From positions 67,773,284 through 67,837,283 of the forward strand of contig NC_090698.1 in the NCBI RefSeq assembly GCF_040954835.1: DNA of 64,000 bases. The letters run 5' to 3'. The notes beneath the pieces were generated by a model, which was not told the origin of the DNA, did not search any database, and was given only the letters and a program-made list of their open reading frames with translations. The first letter of the stretch is position 1. Each line of letters starts with the position of its first letter. A program made the translations under genes and the position numbers. This stretch comes from Lepisosteus oculatus. Its lineage: Eukaryota > Chordata > Actinopteri > Semionotiformes > Lepisosteidae. Of the stretch, positions 11,700 to 22,205 are shown one piece after another.

Positions 11700-14600
11700 T
11701 TAGCTCAGGTTATGACACCAGGGCTTCTGTGATGAAAAAAAAAGAACATCAGATTTATTTGTCCCATACAACTTCATCATTCTACACACATCATTTGCAT
11801 CTTCTGGGCAAAATGGGGCATAAAGCTCGGCATAATGGCAATACAAAAGGCCAACAATGTTAAGACATATTATTACAAATTTAAAATTTAAAATGAGGGA
11901 TAACATGTTGAAATTGTGCAGTGCTCTTTTATTCGTTTTGAATATTATGTTCAACTGTAGCTGGGAATAAACATGTTACTGATCCATGTCTCACACTGAC
12001 GGACTAAAAGAACTGGATCTCTTTAGGCCCACTCTAATGTGCTAATACCTTCACTGTGATCCAGTTAAAAATCTATGTAATCATAATAAAACATTTGTGG
12101 ATTATACTTCAAGTGAAACCCAGTGAACATAAAATGTTTTTGCCAAGCTAAAGCATTTTTCCCAGAAAGCAGTACTTGCAGACAAAATGATTTCCAGATG
12201 TTATACTGGAGCATAAATATGAATCAAGTCAGTCTATTTATTAAAACCAGAATATAATGACACAACGTTTTAGTTATAATGATTTAACATTTCAGCTATA
12301 ATACATTGTAAATGCAATCTTTATTGTAGCATGTTTGACAAGATATCTTTACATTGCTATTAATACTAAATATTGCATATAGTGACATTGTACAGTGTAT
12401 AGTGGCAGTGTACTGAGTGACAATGCACTAAATCACAAAAATTCTTATTTAAATGCATGTATAAAAATATATTAGCTTTATCTATTTATCAGACCTATAT
12501 GTATCTATATGTTATATTAGCAACACTTCTCATTTAGGAACAAGTAATAGGTTTATTCTATGCTGAAACATTGTGTTTTCTCTCTTCTCTTTTCAGCATG
12601 GGATAAACCTATTACTTGTTCCTTCACAGACTGCGCATGCTGATGCAGCCACCCACCTGAACTACTTCTACATACTGTACTTCTCATTTAACCTCAGCAA
12701 ACAAAAAACTCTGCTTATGCGATTAAATCAGAACTGTGAGCAACAAAACCTCAAAATTTAACTGTTAAAATTAGCTGAGTATTTCCACAAAACAAATGGT
12801 ACAAAAAAAAGTGTACATGGCTCATGTATTATTTTTATTAAGAAAAGCAAAGAGTTGCTTCACTTTTCTGACCCTTATTTTGATGCTGGAATAGCACCAG
12901 ACAGTAGTAAATGATTTGTGAAAGGGCCACCACAGATCAAAGAAAGACAGACACAGTTTTGTAGCCAGTGCTGAGAATATTAATATTGTAGCACTCTCAG
13001 GTTCACATGCGCCCTCACCACTGCCACCTCGGGTCGGCCCCCCATCGTTGGGGACCCAGCCACTTGAGCTAAAGGGAGATCTCCCCTCAGCCCAACGGCT
13101 GCGGTCCCTGCTATTCACAGAGAATGGCGGTGGCGTCACCGTGCTGGTAAGCCGGCTTGAACAACCTGCAATGGTGGCCGTATGCGTTACAATATTAATG
13201 TGGTTTTGTCTGCCATAGAATTTTTCTGGCAAAGGAAACTCTGCCCTTTTGAAGTGAAACTTTTCGTGGTTGTGGTTCTAGGTTAGAAAAATCCCTGATT
13301 CCCCTTCTTCATCAGAAAAATAGAAACGTTTCACGACAAATGTCTGTACGGGTTCAAACTAAAATGTTCTACTGTATAAAAAGGCAATATTGTTCTGACT
13401 TTTTCAGGCGAACTAATGTCTTTACAGTTTTCACAGGACTCTAAGTGTTATGCTTTGTGTGGTTACGTAAAGTTGCAGTGAGCAGGACAGTTACCTTGAA
13501 ATGAAATCCCTTACATCCCTTATTCCTCTTGTCAACTTTCTCTGTCAGCTCTTTCACCCAGGCCTCGTTATGGGGAGCACACAGCTTCACATTTCTCTTG
13601 GTAATGAACCTGAAAAAAATGGATAAGGTCCTGTTACAGCTCTTCTTTTGTCAGTGGTTTACCACTACCTGTGTATTCCAAATTAAAATGCATTTCAGGG
13701 GCACCTGTTTTGGAACTAAAGGATATCAGCTTTCTGTACTTGGATTTTGGCCCCTGGATGACGTCTAGTGGTGTGTTTGCTGTTTTTCGTTTCTTTTTTC
13801 AAATATTCCATTTCAATTGTTAATTTATTTACAATTTTTTAATAATCATGACTGTGGAAGTTGATCAATTTATATATAGATGAATGAGGTGTACCCATGT
13901 ACTGTAGTAAAAAGAAAGATAAAACAGGAACACGGGAGAAATTTTGAAGGAAGGATTTGCAAAGCATTACAATTAAAAGCTGAAGAAACCCCAACATTTG
14001 ACAAAATTCTTCATCATCAGTTATTTTCCCCTATGTTACTTAATTTGCATTCACTAATTAAACTCATATTACTATAATTCAGTATTCTATTTACTTTCAA
14101 ATTGTAAATGAAGTTAAAGTGATATTATAAAAGCTAAGTAGATTTAATAAACGCTAGTGTTTTCATTAACTCCAATTTTAACTTTCAGTCTTATGCAATA
14201 TCTGGATATTATAGTTAATGGTTGTGATTAATGAATACATTGTCCAAATTGGTGTAATCAAGCAATACCAAAGTAATATTGAAAAGATAAAAATTTATAG
14301 ATTATTTTGTCATGATCTGTTTTCTCACAGTAAATTGAAAGTACAGTATCACTTCTTGCTTTGGGGTTGTTCTACCATACTGTAATTATGTAATCCTTAA
14401 GCATATCTGTCCTCCTGGGCCTCATTTAAGGACCTGCACATCTGTGTGTCTCAGAAAAGTCACTTATACAGTATTCAGTCTCTCTTTCTCAAGTTTGGGT
14501 TTAAATGGTGAAAATTGGAATGTGCATTTCACATCTCTACAGAATCAACAGAGGAATACAAACTGGAATCCCTCGAAACTGAATTTCACTCAATTTCAAT

Positions 14601-17600
14601 AAATAAATAAAGGAGTACTGTCTGAATCTTTCTTTGGTCAGCTCAGGAAGAGACGGAAAGATGCAGGATTCTATTGTAAAGGATGTTCAACAAGTACTTA
14701 CACCATAGCTTCAATTTTGCAGCCATTTCTATTGCTTTGTTTTTGGTAGGTCTTCACTATCTTCATGGGGATTTTGGCATTGCTGACATCCAGACAGCAG
14801 TCCACAGCTATGTTCATGTCTCCAGAGGCAGCTGTGGAGCAAAGCATCTTAGTACAGTAATTCAGCATTGACCTTGACTAAAAACCTAATAGTTCAGGTA
14901 GGTAGCTGCGTCAGTATGCATAGGCTGCAAAAACCTAAAAATCCAATATACTACTTTCTGCACACACTAGCTCATTATAGCCAGCTTTGAGGTACAAGCA
15001 TGATACTGTAACATTGCTTTATTGAAATTCAAATGTATAGAATGATCTTGAGAATGGTAATTATATAATAATTAGCCAATATCATCGATTGAATTAACAC
15101 AGCTCCACCTCCTTCTTGTCTGATCTTGTCAGATATCAGAGCTAAGCAAAGTTGGGTCTGGTCATTACTTGAATGAGATTTCTATGGAAATCCAGGTTGC
15201 ATTTGTAAGTGGTGCTTGGAGCCAGCTAGTGCCACACATTCATCTGGACCACATGCTGTAACACTTCCAGCTAAAAGTCCACAGACACCATTTGTAAGAG
15301 TAGGGGTGATAGCGCCGGTATCCAATTTCCTCTCTGGGTTTATATAATGACCTCCCCAATGTTTCCCCTTGATTCAGCTGGTGAAGTAATTTCTCACTTC
15401 TGTACATGGTCTGATGGTTGATGGATTTCTGGTGTGTAATGCGTACTGCACATCATTTTCTGTGGTGAGTGAAGTGGGTCCCCTTCTAAAGAATCAAAGG
15501 TCTTTGGGTTCCTCTGGGATAAAATGCGCTATACTTATGCAATACTTAATTATACCGTTAAAGCATCATGTATTAATGTCAACAGTGCAATTATTATTGA
15601 TATTTTAATACAATCTTGACATTGTAATACTGTAGCTAAAGATTTATTTTCCTCTTTTTCACATTTCTCTTCACAGCTGCTGAACTCCAGTTTTGTGCCT
15701 CATATATTTACATACTTGAATCATTTGAAGGGTAAAGATAATTAAAATCTAGAAGAGTTAGTTTTATTTTAATAATAAAGCTGAATAACATTGTAGCTGA
15801 ACAAAGATAATGGTGGCCAGGTTCTAGCAAATGCAAAGAAGTGTTAGGAATTAAAATATCTGGAAAACAACTTTTGGCTGTAACTCTTAAATACAATACA
15901 AAAAAAAGATTGCAGTTTATTTGATCTTATTCGATGTGTTTGCCATCTCCTCCCACTGTCCTCCCACTGTTCCAGGGTACACAAGACACTGCACATTATG
16001 TCTACATTACAACACACAGAACTCATTTATTTCAATATATTTCAGAGGGGAAAATAACATACGTCTCATAGATACTCTGACTTCTCACCAAATTAATTTG
16101 TTACAGTTGAATCACAATCTTAGTTGCAGTGACGATTCTTGTGCACTTATGTTACACCTTTTCTACAAAGTTCATTTAGATCATTTCCACCAACATTTTC
16201 CTCACCAACGGGATCACCGTGTGGTATGGCAACACCTCTTCGCGAGAAAGAAAGGCACTGCAGAGAATGGTCAATATGGCCCAGAAGATCATCGGCTGCG
16301 GTCTCACCGAGATTAAACAGCTCTATGAGGACCGCTGCCGTGGTAGAATTCTGGCCATCACAGAGGACAGTCACCACCCCGGGCATGAGCTCTTCACCCC
16401 ACTGCCCTCAGGCAAGAGATATAAGAGCATACGGACACTTACCACTAGATTCTTCAATAGCTTCTATCCACAAGCAGTGAGACTGGCGAAAACATTTAGC
16501 CATCCCCCTCGGACCACACCTACACCATCACCATCTACCTCTTTATGATTTCTTATCTATTGCACATCTCCAGTCATTGTTTACACGTCTGTATTGTTTA
16601 CATTCAAACTGTCTACATGTTTACTTGCACATTGTCTATTGTTTGTTTGTACATTGTCTTGATGCACTGTTTGCACTTTGTTTTGTTTTTTACACTTGTT
16701 TTACAATCGAGAGACTTTCTGTAAGTAAGAATTCCATTGTACCAGTACCGGTTACATATGGCAATAAAGTTCAAGTTCAAGTTCAAGTTCAAGTTCAAGG
16801 AACCTTCAGAGGTCTGTAAAATTGCACAGTGAATAGCTTTCTTTGTTTTCCGCTGGTAGCACAAATTTTACAGGTTGTAATCACTTCAGCTTTACAATTA
16901 TTTCTTGCACATAAACGCAGAAATCCCATTCCTGACCCCCCACCTTAGAGTGAAGACTGGGAATTGTTTGCCTTTTTTCTTAATCGTGAACGCACTGACC
17001 CACAAAAGTGTGATGCCGTTTGACTTTTGACTTTGCATAAGGTAAATATACAGTATTGGAAAATGAATCTGCCTTTGAAAAACAGTACAAGCATGACAAA
17101 TTTCTTTTCAGGCATATTGTAAACCTATAGTAGGTGTACTGTAGGGCATAATTTGTTCTGAGATATGACACTGAGAATTACATTTTAAGCACAGAAAGAC
17201 CAAAATGCTCCAGAATGCCAGAAAAAAAAAAACATTTGAAAAGGCTTAATTGAAATTCAGACCTAATGTGTTCTCTGACACAAGTGTGCTGTGAGTAAGG
17301 GTCTTTGAGACTTGCTAAAACTTAAACCTTTAAAATCTGAATTACACATTTAGGAACAGAATCAATTTCACAACACTCATTTAATGGTTAGTTCCTTACA
17401 GTTAATACTTTAAAGTTAGAAATACCCTTGACTTGTACAGTGCGTGGCAAAAAGCAAGGTACAGTAGGGACTACATTTTCATTCAAAAATCATAAAAGCC
17501 TAAATGCAGAGCACAAATAAATCTAAGGGAATTACATTTGAAGAATAATGTCTTGAAGGGCACTTAACATTCAGTTACAGGAAAAGTCTGACTATTTACT

Positions 17601-18733
17601 AGCAGTCAACAAATGTAGTTTAAAAATGCAATTAATCAAATACAATGGGACATCTTAAGTGGTATACACTGGTTCTAAAATATTGCCAAAAACCAAAGGC
17701 ATTCATATTCAGTCCAGCTAAACACATGGCATTCTGTTACAATGGAAACTCAGAAGTGTACAGGTGCTATGCTTCATTGGATGAAACTCTCTAGCAGTCA
17801 TAAGAAGTAATTCTTATCTTTAACAAAACACCTGCTTTGGTGAAACAACAGTTTAAACAACTCTGCTTACATGGATAAGACACTGCATGTTTATCACCTG
17901 TTGTAAGTTCAGTGACTCACACCCATTGTGAGTCAAAAGACTGAGTCAGGAGATATGAATAGGAGGGCTTGTTCTGTTACATAAACCATTCAGGTAATTT
18001 CTGTGTTCTACTTAACCTGTTATTTTAAGAACTCAAAGTTGAATCTGACAGCTTTATTGGAATTGCATTATGACTCTAATTGTTTCTCATCATTTCCTCA
18101 GGAACATGTTAAACAATTTAATGACAAAATTAATGATGAATTTTATGACGTAGAGGTCATTTCAAATGTGCAAAGCGTTCTGAAACTACTTGTTCTTTAA
18201 TTGAAAATCATAAATAAAAATATGTAAAATCAATAAATTAAAAAAAATTATATTATATTTCCATCAAAAGTTAAGGTTTAAATCAGGTGAAATACTTTAT
18301 TATGCAGTGGTGCAATCATCTGTGCATAGGTTTGAAACAAACTAAATTCACAGTACTGTAGTTTTCAGGTGCTGTGCAAGATCTTATAAAGTATAAGAAA
18401 TATACTTTAATCTTTCTGAAGCTTATAGTCCTTCTTAAATACAGCTCATTAGAATTATCCCAGGGACTTCTTTCCAAGACATCCGTTTGACAGAACATCC
18501 ATGAAATTAAGCTAATATTTACATATTTCACAGACTTTGGAGAGCTTGCAAACATTTTCCAGCTAAGACTATGCTGCACCATGTGTTTGCTATGGTCTTG
18601 GATATGTGAATGAAGACAGATATAATGACAGACAGCAGAAGACAAAATATTTGAGCAAATCAAACTACTTACCTTTGGAGCACCAGTAGATCAGGAATAC
18701 CAATACACAGACAGAGGAGATGCTGCGAGTCAT
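11700..18733 (-). CDS. CC chemokine B, CCL19/21/25-like, four exons
   Basis: Secreted chemoattractant predicted to act on a leukocyte G-protein-coupled receptor. Exons (minus): 18673-18733, 14702-14831, 13495-13609 and 11700-11726; all introns are GT-AG, phases 1, 2 and 0; 333 nt, 110 residues. Residues 1-20 (MTRSISSVCVLVFLIYWCSK) form a signal peptide. Cysteines at 32-33 (VDCCL), 58 (NGC) and 74 (LCAP) define the CC fold, with FITK at 65-68 before the third strand and the helix from about 79 (EAWVKEL). The last exon is short, adds KPWCHNLS, and has a good acceptor after a T-rich tract (11727-11745). It gives Cys96 and Cys106, possibly a third disulfide as in tailed chemokines such as CCL21. 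If intron 3 were retained, the frame would stop at 13441 instead. Intron 1 carries an antisense LINE fragment, a SINE and an AP-1 cluster. The CCL19/21/25 placement is by motif resemblance only. Confidence 0.9.
12536..12685 (+). repeat. Penelope-like tail with 33-bp inverted repeat
   Basis: Arm 12536-12568 and arm 12591-12623 are reverse complements at 31 of 33 positions, separated by a 22-nt pyrimidine-rich loop. The right arm and following sequence to about 12665 match the tail at 5046-5130 ('tattacttgttcct', 'gctgatgcagccacccacc'). The left arm is an inverted copy of part of the same tail. Lies in the last intron of chemokine B. An inverted partial terminal repeat is a known feature of Penelope-like elements; the family name is inference. 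Confidence 0.6.
12987..13191. mobile_element. Short TG...CA-ended element in intron 3
   Basis: A 205-bp GC-rich block in AT-rich intron sequence. It begins TGTAGCAC and ends GCGTTACA; the two ends are inverted at 6 of 8 bases. ATAT directly abuts both ends (a 4-bp duplication), although the flanks can also be read as a 9-bp duplication, AATATTAAT, with slightly different ends. It could be a deleted LTR or a small DNA transposon. The open minus-strand frame over 12822-13232 crosses it and is not a host gene. Confidence 0.5.
14888..14935 (-). repeat. Penelope-like tail fragment
   Basis: On the minus strand this reads 'tgcagcctatgcatactg' then 'acgcagctacctacctgaac', the same end segment as 5090-5130 and 12630-12662. 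It is a short fragment immediately upstream (minus-strand sense) of exon 2 of chemokine B, in intron 1. Confidence 0.6.
15098..15545 (+). repeat. 5S-rRNA-derived SINE in intron 1 of chemokine B
   Basis: The head keeps strong 5S rRNA resemblance: 'cttgtctgatcttgtcagat', 'cagagctaagcaaagttggg', 'tctggtcattacttgaatg' and 'agatttctatgg'. The tail ends 'tttgggttcctctgggat' then 'aaaatgcgctatac', like other fish 5S-SINEs. The 5S match here is better than in the copies at 9138 and 52991 although the tail is more worn. It is antisense to the host gene. Confidence 0.75.
16197..16799 (+). mobile_element. 5'-truncated LINE 3' end, L2-like, copy 1
   Basis: An open frame through 16548 encodes the C-terminal end of a non-LTR retrotransposon reverse-transcriptase protein: VWYGNTS, ALQRMV, KIIGC, HPGHELF, LPSGKRYKSIRT and FFNSF motifs in the usual order. 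A 3' UTR of about 220 bp follows, with a GCAATAAAG end and a (GTTCAA)n array at 16769-16799. Copy 2 at 49346-49990 differs at roughly ten positions, so both are fairly recent. It begins abruptly at about 16197, as expected for 5' truncation. It lies antisense in intron 1 of chemokine B and is not a functional gene. Confidence 0.85.
17913..17948. promoter_or_regulatory. Cluster of three AP-1 sites, intron 1 of chemokine B
   Basis: Three perfect TGA(C/G)TCA heptamers lie at 17913-17919, 17929-17935 and 17942-17948. The site is about 725 bp inside intron 1, downstream of exon 1. AP-1 sites are common drivers of inflammatory chemokine genes; enhancer function here is inference. Confidence 0.55.
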
Positions 18734-18831
18734 ATTTGAAGCTGATGTTGTTTCTGGCAGAGAGGGAGAGAGAGATTCTTTTTGCAAATGCTCCACTTGC
18801 CTCTTTGCTGCTAAGAGTCTGGATCCCTGTC

Positions 18832-18856
18832 CATTTATACTCTTTAGTTTCACTTT
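18832..18856 (-). promoter_or_regulatory. Chemokine B core promoter: TATA box and ISRE-like site
   Basis: On the minus strand TATAAATG lies at 18839-18832, 99 bp upstream of the start codon, implying a start of transcription near 18805 and a leader of about 70 nt. Immediately upstream, plus-strand AGTTTCACTTT (18846-18856) fits the interferon-stimulated response element pattern AGTTTCNNTTTC except the final base. A partial NF-kB-like sequence (GGGAATTCCA, minus strand) lies near 19361-19370. Confidence 0.55.
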
Positions 18857-19309
18857 GAGAAGTACACCAAGAGGCGTGTTATTTCTCAGGGAAGTCATGT
18901 GTCCCTAAGCTCTTTAACTCCTAAGATGAAGATGAACTTTTGATGATGAATAAAGGAACAAAAGAATGGATTGACGTTAAATAAAAAAAAAATCATAACA
19001 AGAAATCCCTGAAAACTGCTACAGAAAAACCGTGTGTCGGTTGCCAAATGTTAATATTTCAGTTTACCTGAGGTTTGCTCAGTTTCAGCGAACACTGAGT
19101 AGAGGCAGTTCCCTAAATAAATATCCCTGTGCACCAACAAAGCAGAGAAGAAGAAAATAATAAATTCATTATTTAAAAATGTATGATTATGGCAAAACAA
19201 ATGATTGTTTAGCACCTAAATTGAGAGGCACCGGACATTTCTTATTTTAGAAATAATCAATATAGAATACTTTGTAGTCTAGGGTGATGTTGTATAGACA
19301 ACTTCTTTT

Positions 19310-19940
19310 TCACTGGGTTCTTTTCTTTCCATGAAGATCTTCCTTTCTGGAAAGGTCAGATGGAATTCCCTCTGAGAAAACTCCAACAGTTTCCTAAAGC
19401 TCCGTTCTTTATGATGGACCACACTCTATTTGGAAGTCATTAATATGCCTATTTCAAAAGCTTCTGCTCCAATTTACTTTTCAAATTTTATGCAATCAAT
19501 GATAATCTTCTGAATGTTTCATTTATTTACTCTTTTCTTTTGTCTGTCAGGCATGATGTTTGCACAATATGCATGAACAGAATGAGTGAATCTTGTGTTG
19601 CACCATCACCAATGTAAATGTCATTTTTATTTTTTCCATATCGTTAAGTAAGGCTAGTAATAAAGAATGGTATTGTGAGTTTTGCCCATTGCATCCAAAC
19701 AACATTTTTGTTGACATGATAACTGAGGCTAAAGGCATGTTTGTATTATAGAGACATTTTCTAAGAAAAGTTGAAAAGCAGTTTAAACCTTTTTTATACA
19801 GTATTTGTCACTTCTACAGCCATATACTGTATGATACAACCCCTAATGGTCAGGATAAAATAAACACATAGTGAAATGAATTCGAGCTCTTAGTCAGCTG
19901 TGGTTGGAGCATTGCACATCGCTGTTAGGAAGAAATGAAA
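19310..19940. repeat. Diverged duplicated block, copy 1
   Basis: This segment aligns in order with 21470-22205: 'aaagctccgttctttatgatg' versus 'aaagctctgctccatatgatg', then matching 'ctcttttcttttg...gtcagg', 'atcttgtgttgc...ccatcacc', 'gcccattgcatccaaa', 'aaggcatgtttg..ttat', and 'ctaatggtcaggat...aaacacat'. Divergence with small indels suggests an old duplication or an unnamed repeat. It lies about 0.6-1.2 kb upstream of chemokine B. No conserved open frame is seen. Confidence 0.6.
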
Positions 19941-19989
19941 GTGACAGGTCATCTCCTTACTGATATTCTGAAATCTATCAAATTCCTAT

Positions 19990-20060
19990 TTTACAATCTC
20001 ACAAATGGGCTTGAGGTGCTGAAAGGTGCCCTCTCATTTGTAACCTTTCTTATGTTCTTA
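19990..20060 (+). repeat. LINE 3' terminus fragment
   Basis: Ends 'gccctctcatttgtaacc' then 'tttcttatgttctta', the 3' terminus of the CR1/L2-like family seen at 5925-6153 and 40605-41100. Upstream sequence is too worn to define a start. Confidence 0.5.
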
Positions 20061-20445
20061 ACTGAGAGTAAATTCTCTAAGTGGCCTAGAGACTCCCACC
20101 ATTGATGTGTAACATACAGTACGACACAATATATCCGTAATAAACCATAATATAATAATTCAAAATATAACATAATGCCCTGTATTTAGAGGCGACCTGA
20201 AATTCCCCTGAGATCTTTTCAGTGATTCTTCCCCCAAGTATTCCAAAAGCACCAAGCTGGTCACATGGCACTGTTGGGAGGAACATCTTGCCGAGACAAT
20301 TAAATGCCTTGACTTTCTTCCAATCATCTTTAGAGATCTTGAAATCGGCTGGGAATTGATAAGAAATGTCTTGTTTGTAAGGGTCATGATCATACTATAG
20401 AGCTATAGATTCCGCCACACTATGGGAACTTGCTTTGCTTCATGG
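20061..20445. other. Unassigned; overlapping open minus-strand frames
   Basis: Two overlapping minus-strand frames (about 66 and 77 codons over 20086-20393) are open, but neither shows a recognisable domain or splice structure. I do not call a gene. Confidence 0.35.
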
Positions 20446-20779
20446 TCCATCCATCCATCCCTCCTTTTTCCATCGATTGTATCCAATTTTAGTGTAGCAG
20501 GGGAGCCGGAGCCTAACCCAGTAAGCAATGGGACATTAGTCCGTCACAGGGCACACAGAGACACACTCACACTTACTGTACACTAGGGCCAGGTTTCCCA
20601 GAATTAACCTACTAGTACCGTATGTTTTCTGACTGTGTGTGAAACTGGAGAATCTGGAGAAAACCTACACGAACATGGGGATAAAATACAAACCCAACAA
20701 GATAGAATCCCAGGAATTAAATGCCGAGCCCTAGCACTGCAAGACAGCAATGCTAACCACTGAGCCACTATGCTGCCCC
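20446..20779 (-). repeat. tRNA-derived SINE with L2/CR1-type tail
   Basis: On the plus strand: (TCCA)n at the start, 'ggggagccggagcctaaccc', 'agtaagcaatggg', 'cagggcacacagagacac', 'gaattaacctactag', and 'ctaaccactgagccactatg' at the end. The last part, on the minus strand, is a tRNA-like A-box. The copy is nearly full length and belongs to the family at 4196-4548. Confidence 0.75.
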
Positions 20780-21469
20780 TTTTCATGGTTTACAGAAGTT
20801 CAATTTTATTAAATTCTTTCTAGGATAATAAAACAAAGTATCTGGGATCCTTTTTTCCCCTCTGAAATTAAACTGCTCCTTAGGCTTTTAGATATCTTAA
20901 ATGATAGATAACAAATAATAATCGCAGATAATTAGAAAATAATCAGATAATAATAGTCCGCGTCTTGTGTTATAGTTAGTTAGTCTTTTTGGTCCTGTTT
21001 TCAAGGTGGCATCTTACGTCAAACCAATGAAATTAAATATAATCTATCTTACCAAACAGTTTATAACTGACAGGATAAAGAAAAAATTACAGCAAGGGAA
21101 AGGGCAAAGAAAATGGCACAGTCAATAAAAGTAATGACAACCCAACAGAAACCAAGTTGAGCTCTGTCCAGTGAGCCACTGTGGTTCTGGTGTAGACTTT
21201 ACCCTTTTTATACACATCTTTGTTCCTTGCATTTTGTGATTAGAAGTTCTGGAAGTTATTGCACATGAAGTATTTCCCTAAGTACAGTATAGTATAATAT
21301 CTCAGTTTCAACAAGCCTAATAGCAGTTCCGTAACCAAAGCCATGGTCACTAACCTAGAAAACAACAGAGAAAAATGTGATCATGGGAATGCATTTGTAA
21401 GAGGAAATCCTAAATTCATTAATTCTAAGTGCTGGGCAGGGTGATCATTTTATTTTGTACACATAAACT
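20780..21469. other. Intergenic, nothing recognised
   Basis: AT-rich sequence without repeat or coding signals that I can support. Confidence 0.45.
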
Positions 21470-22205
21470 AGTTCCTTAGTTCCTTTCACTCGGTGAACCT
21501 GAAAAACTCTGTTAAAATATTAACAAATAAAATCCATAGTTTCTCAAAGCTCTGCTCCATATGATGACAATAGCTCTATCTGCGAAGTGTCAATAATGGC
21601 ATTTCACAAGGTCCACCTGCTCTTTTCTGTGTTTCTAAATTTCCAAAATCAATGTTCATTTCCTCAAGTGCAAAATCTTCAGGTTTCTGTCATTTGCTCT
21701 TTTTATTTGATTACCAGGTATGAAGTCTGGAGCAACATGAATGGAAATTCTGGAAAATGTGGAAAACAATCTTGTGCTGCTACATGCCACCATCACAAAT
21801 GCCATTTTCTGCTTGTTTTCTGTCATTAATGAACATCTGTGTGACAATGTAAATAATGCTAAAGCACAGCGAAAGTGCTAGAAACTGATCTGTGCCAATT
21901 ACAGTACATGCTCGTGAAACGTCTATTGTTCATTCATCTTTAGATTTAGATAATTTTGTCCATTGACTCCAAATCACAATTTGAACTGTTATAAAGTGCA
22001 TCAGAATAAGATAAGGTGTGTTTGCACTATATTTAGGGACATTTTTTGAGAAAAGAGAAACAAAAAGAGCTTCAAGCTCCTTAAACTGTGAATGCTATGG
22101 AATATACTGTACTGTAATAACCTAATGACTAGGATGAAGAAACACATGGCGAAGATGTTGACCAGCTTTGATCACGCCATTGCAGCCCAGTGTTAGGAGA
22201 AATGG
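21470..22205. repeat. Diverged duplicated block, copy 2
   Basis: Counterpart of 19310-19940 in the same orientation, about 1.5 kb away. The best preserved stretches are 'aaagctctgctccatatgatg', 'tctgtcatttgctctttttat...accagg', 'gtccattgactccaaatcac', 'aaggtgtgtttgcac' and 'cctaatgactaggatgaagaaacacat', ending 'cagtgttaggagaaatgg'. Confidence 0.6.

Noticed and set aside
12822..13232. 136-codon minus-strand open frame inside chemokine B
   Set aside because: Most of it is the short inserted element at 12987-13191. It is intronic and does not join either neighbouring exon.
16219..16548. Open frame as a host gene
   Set aside because: It is the 3' part of a LINE reverse-transcriptase protein and is repeated at 49337-49735.
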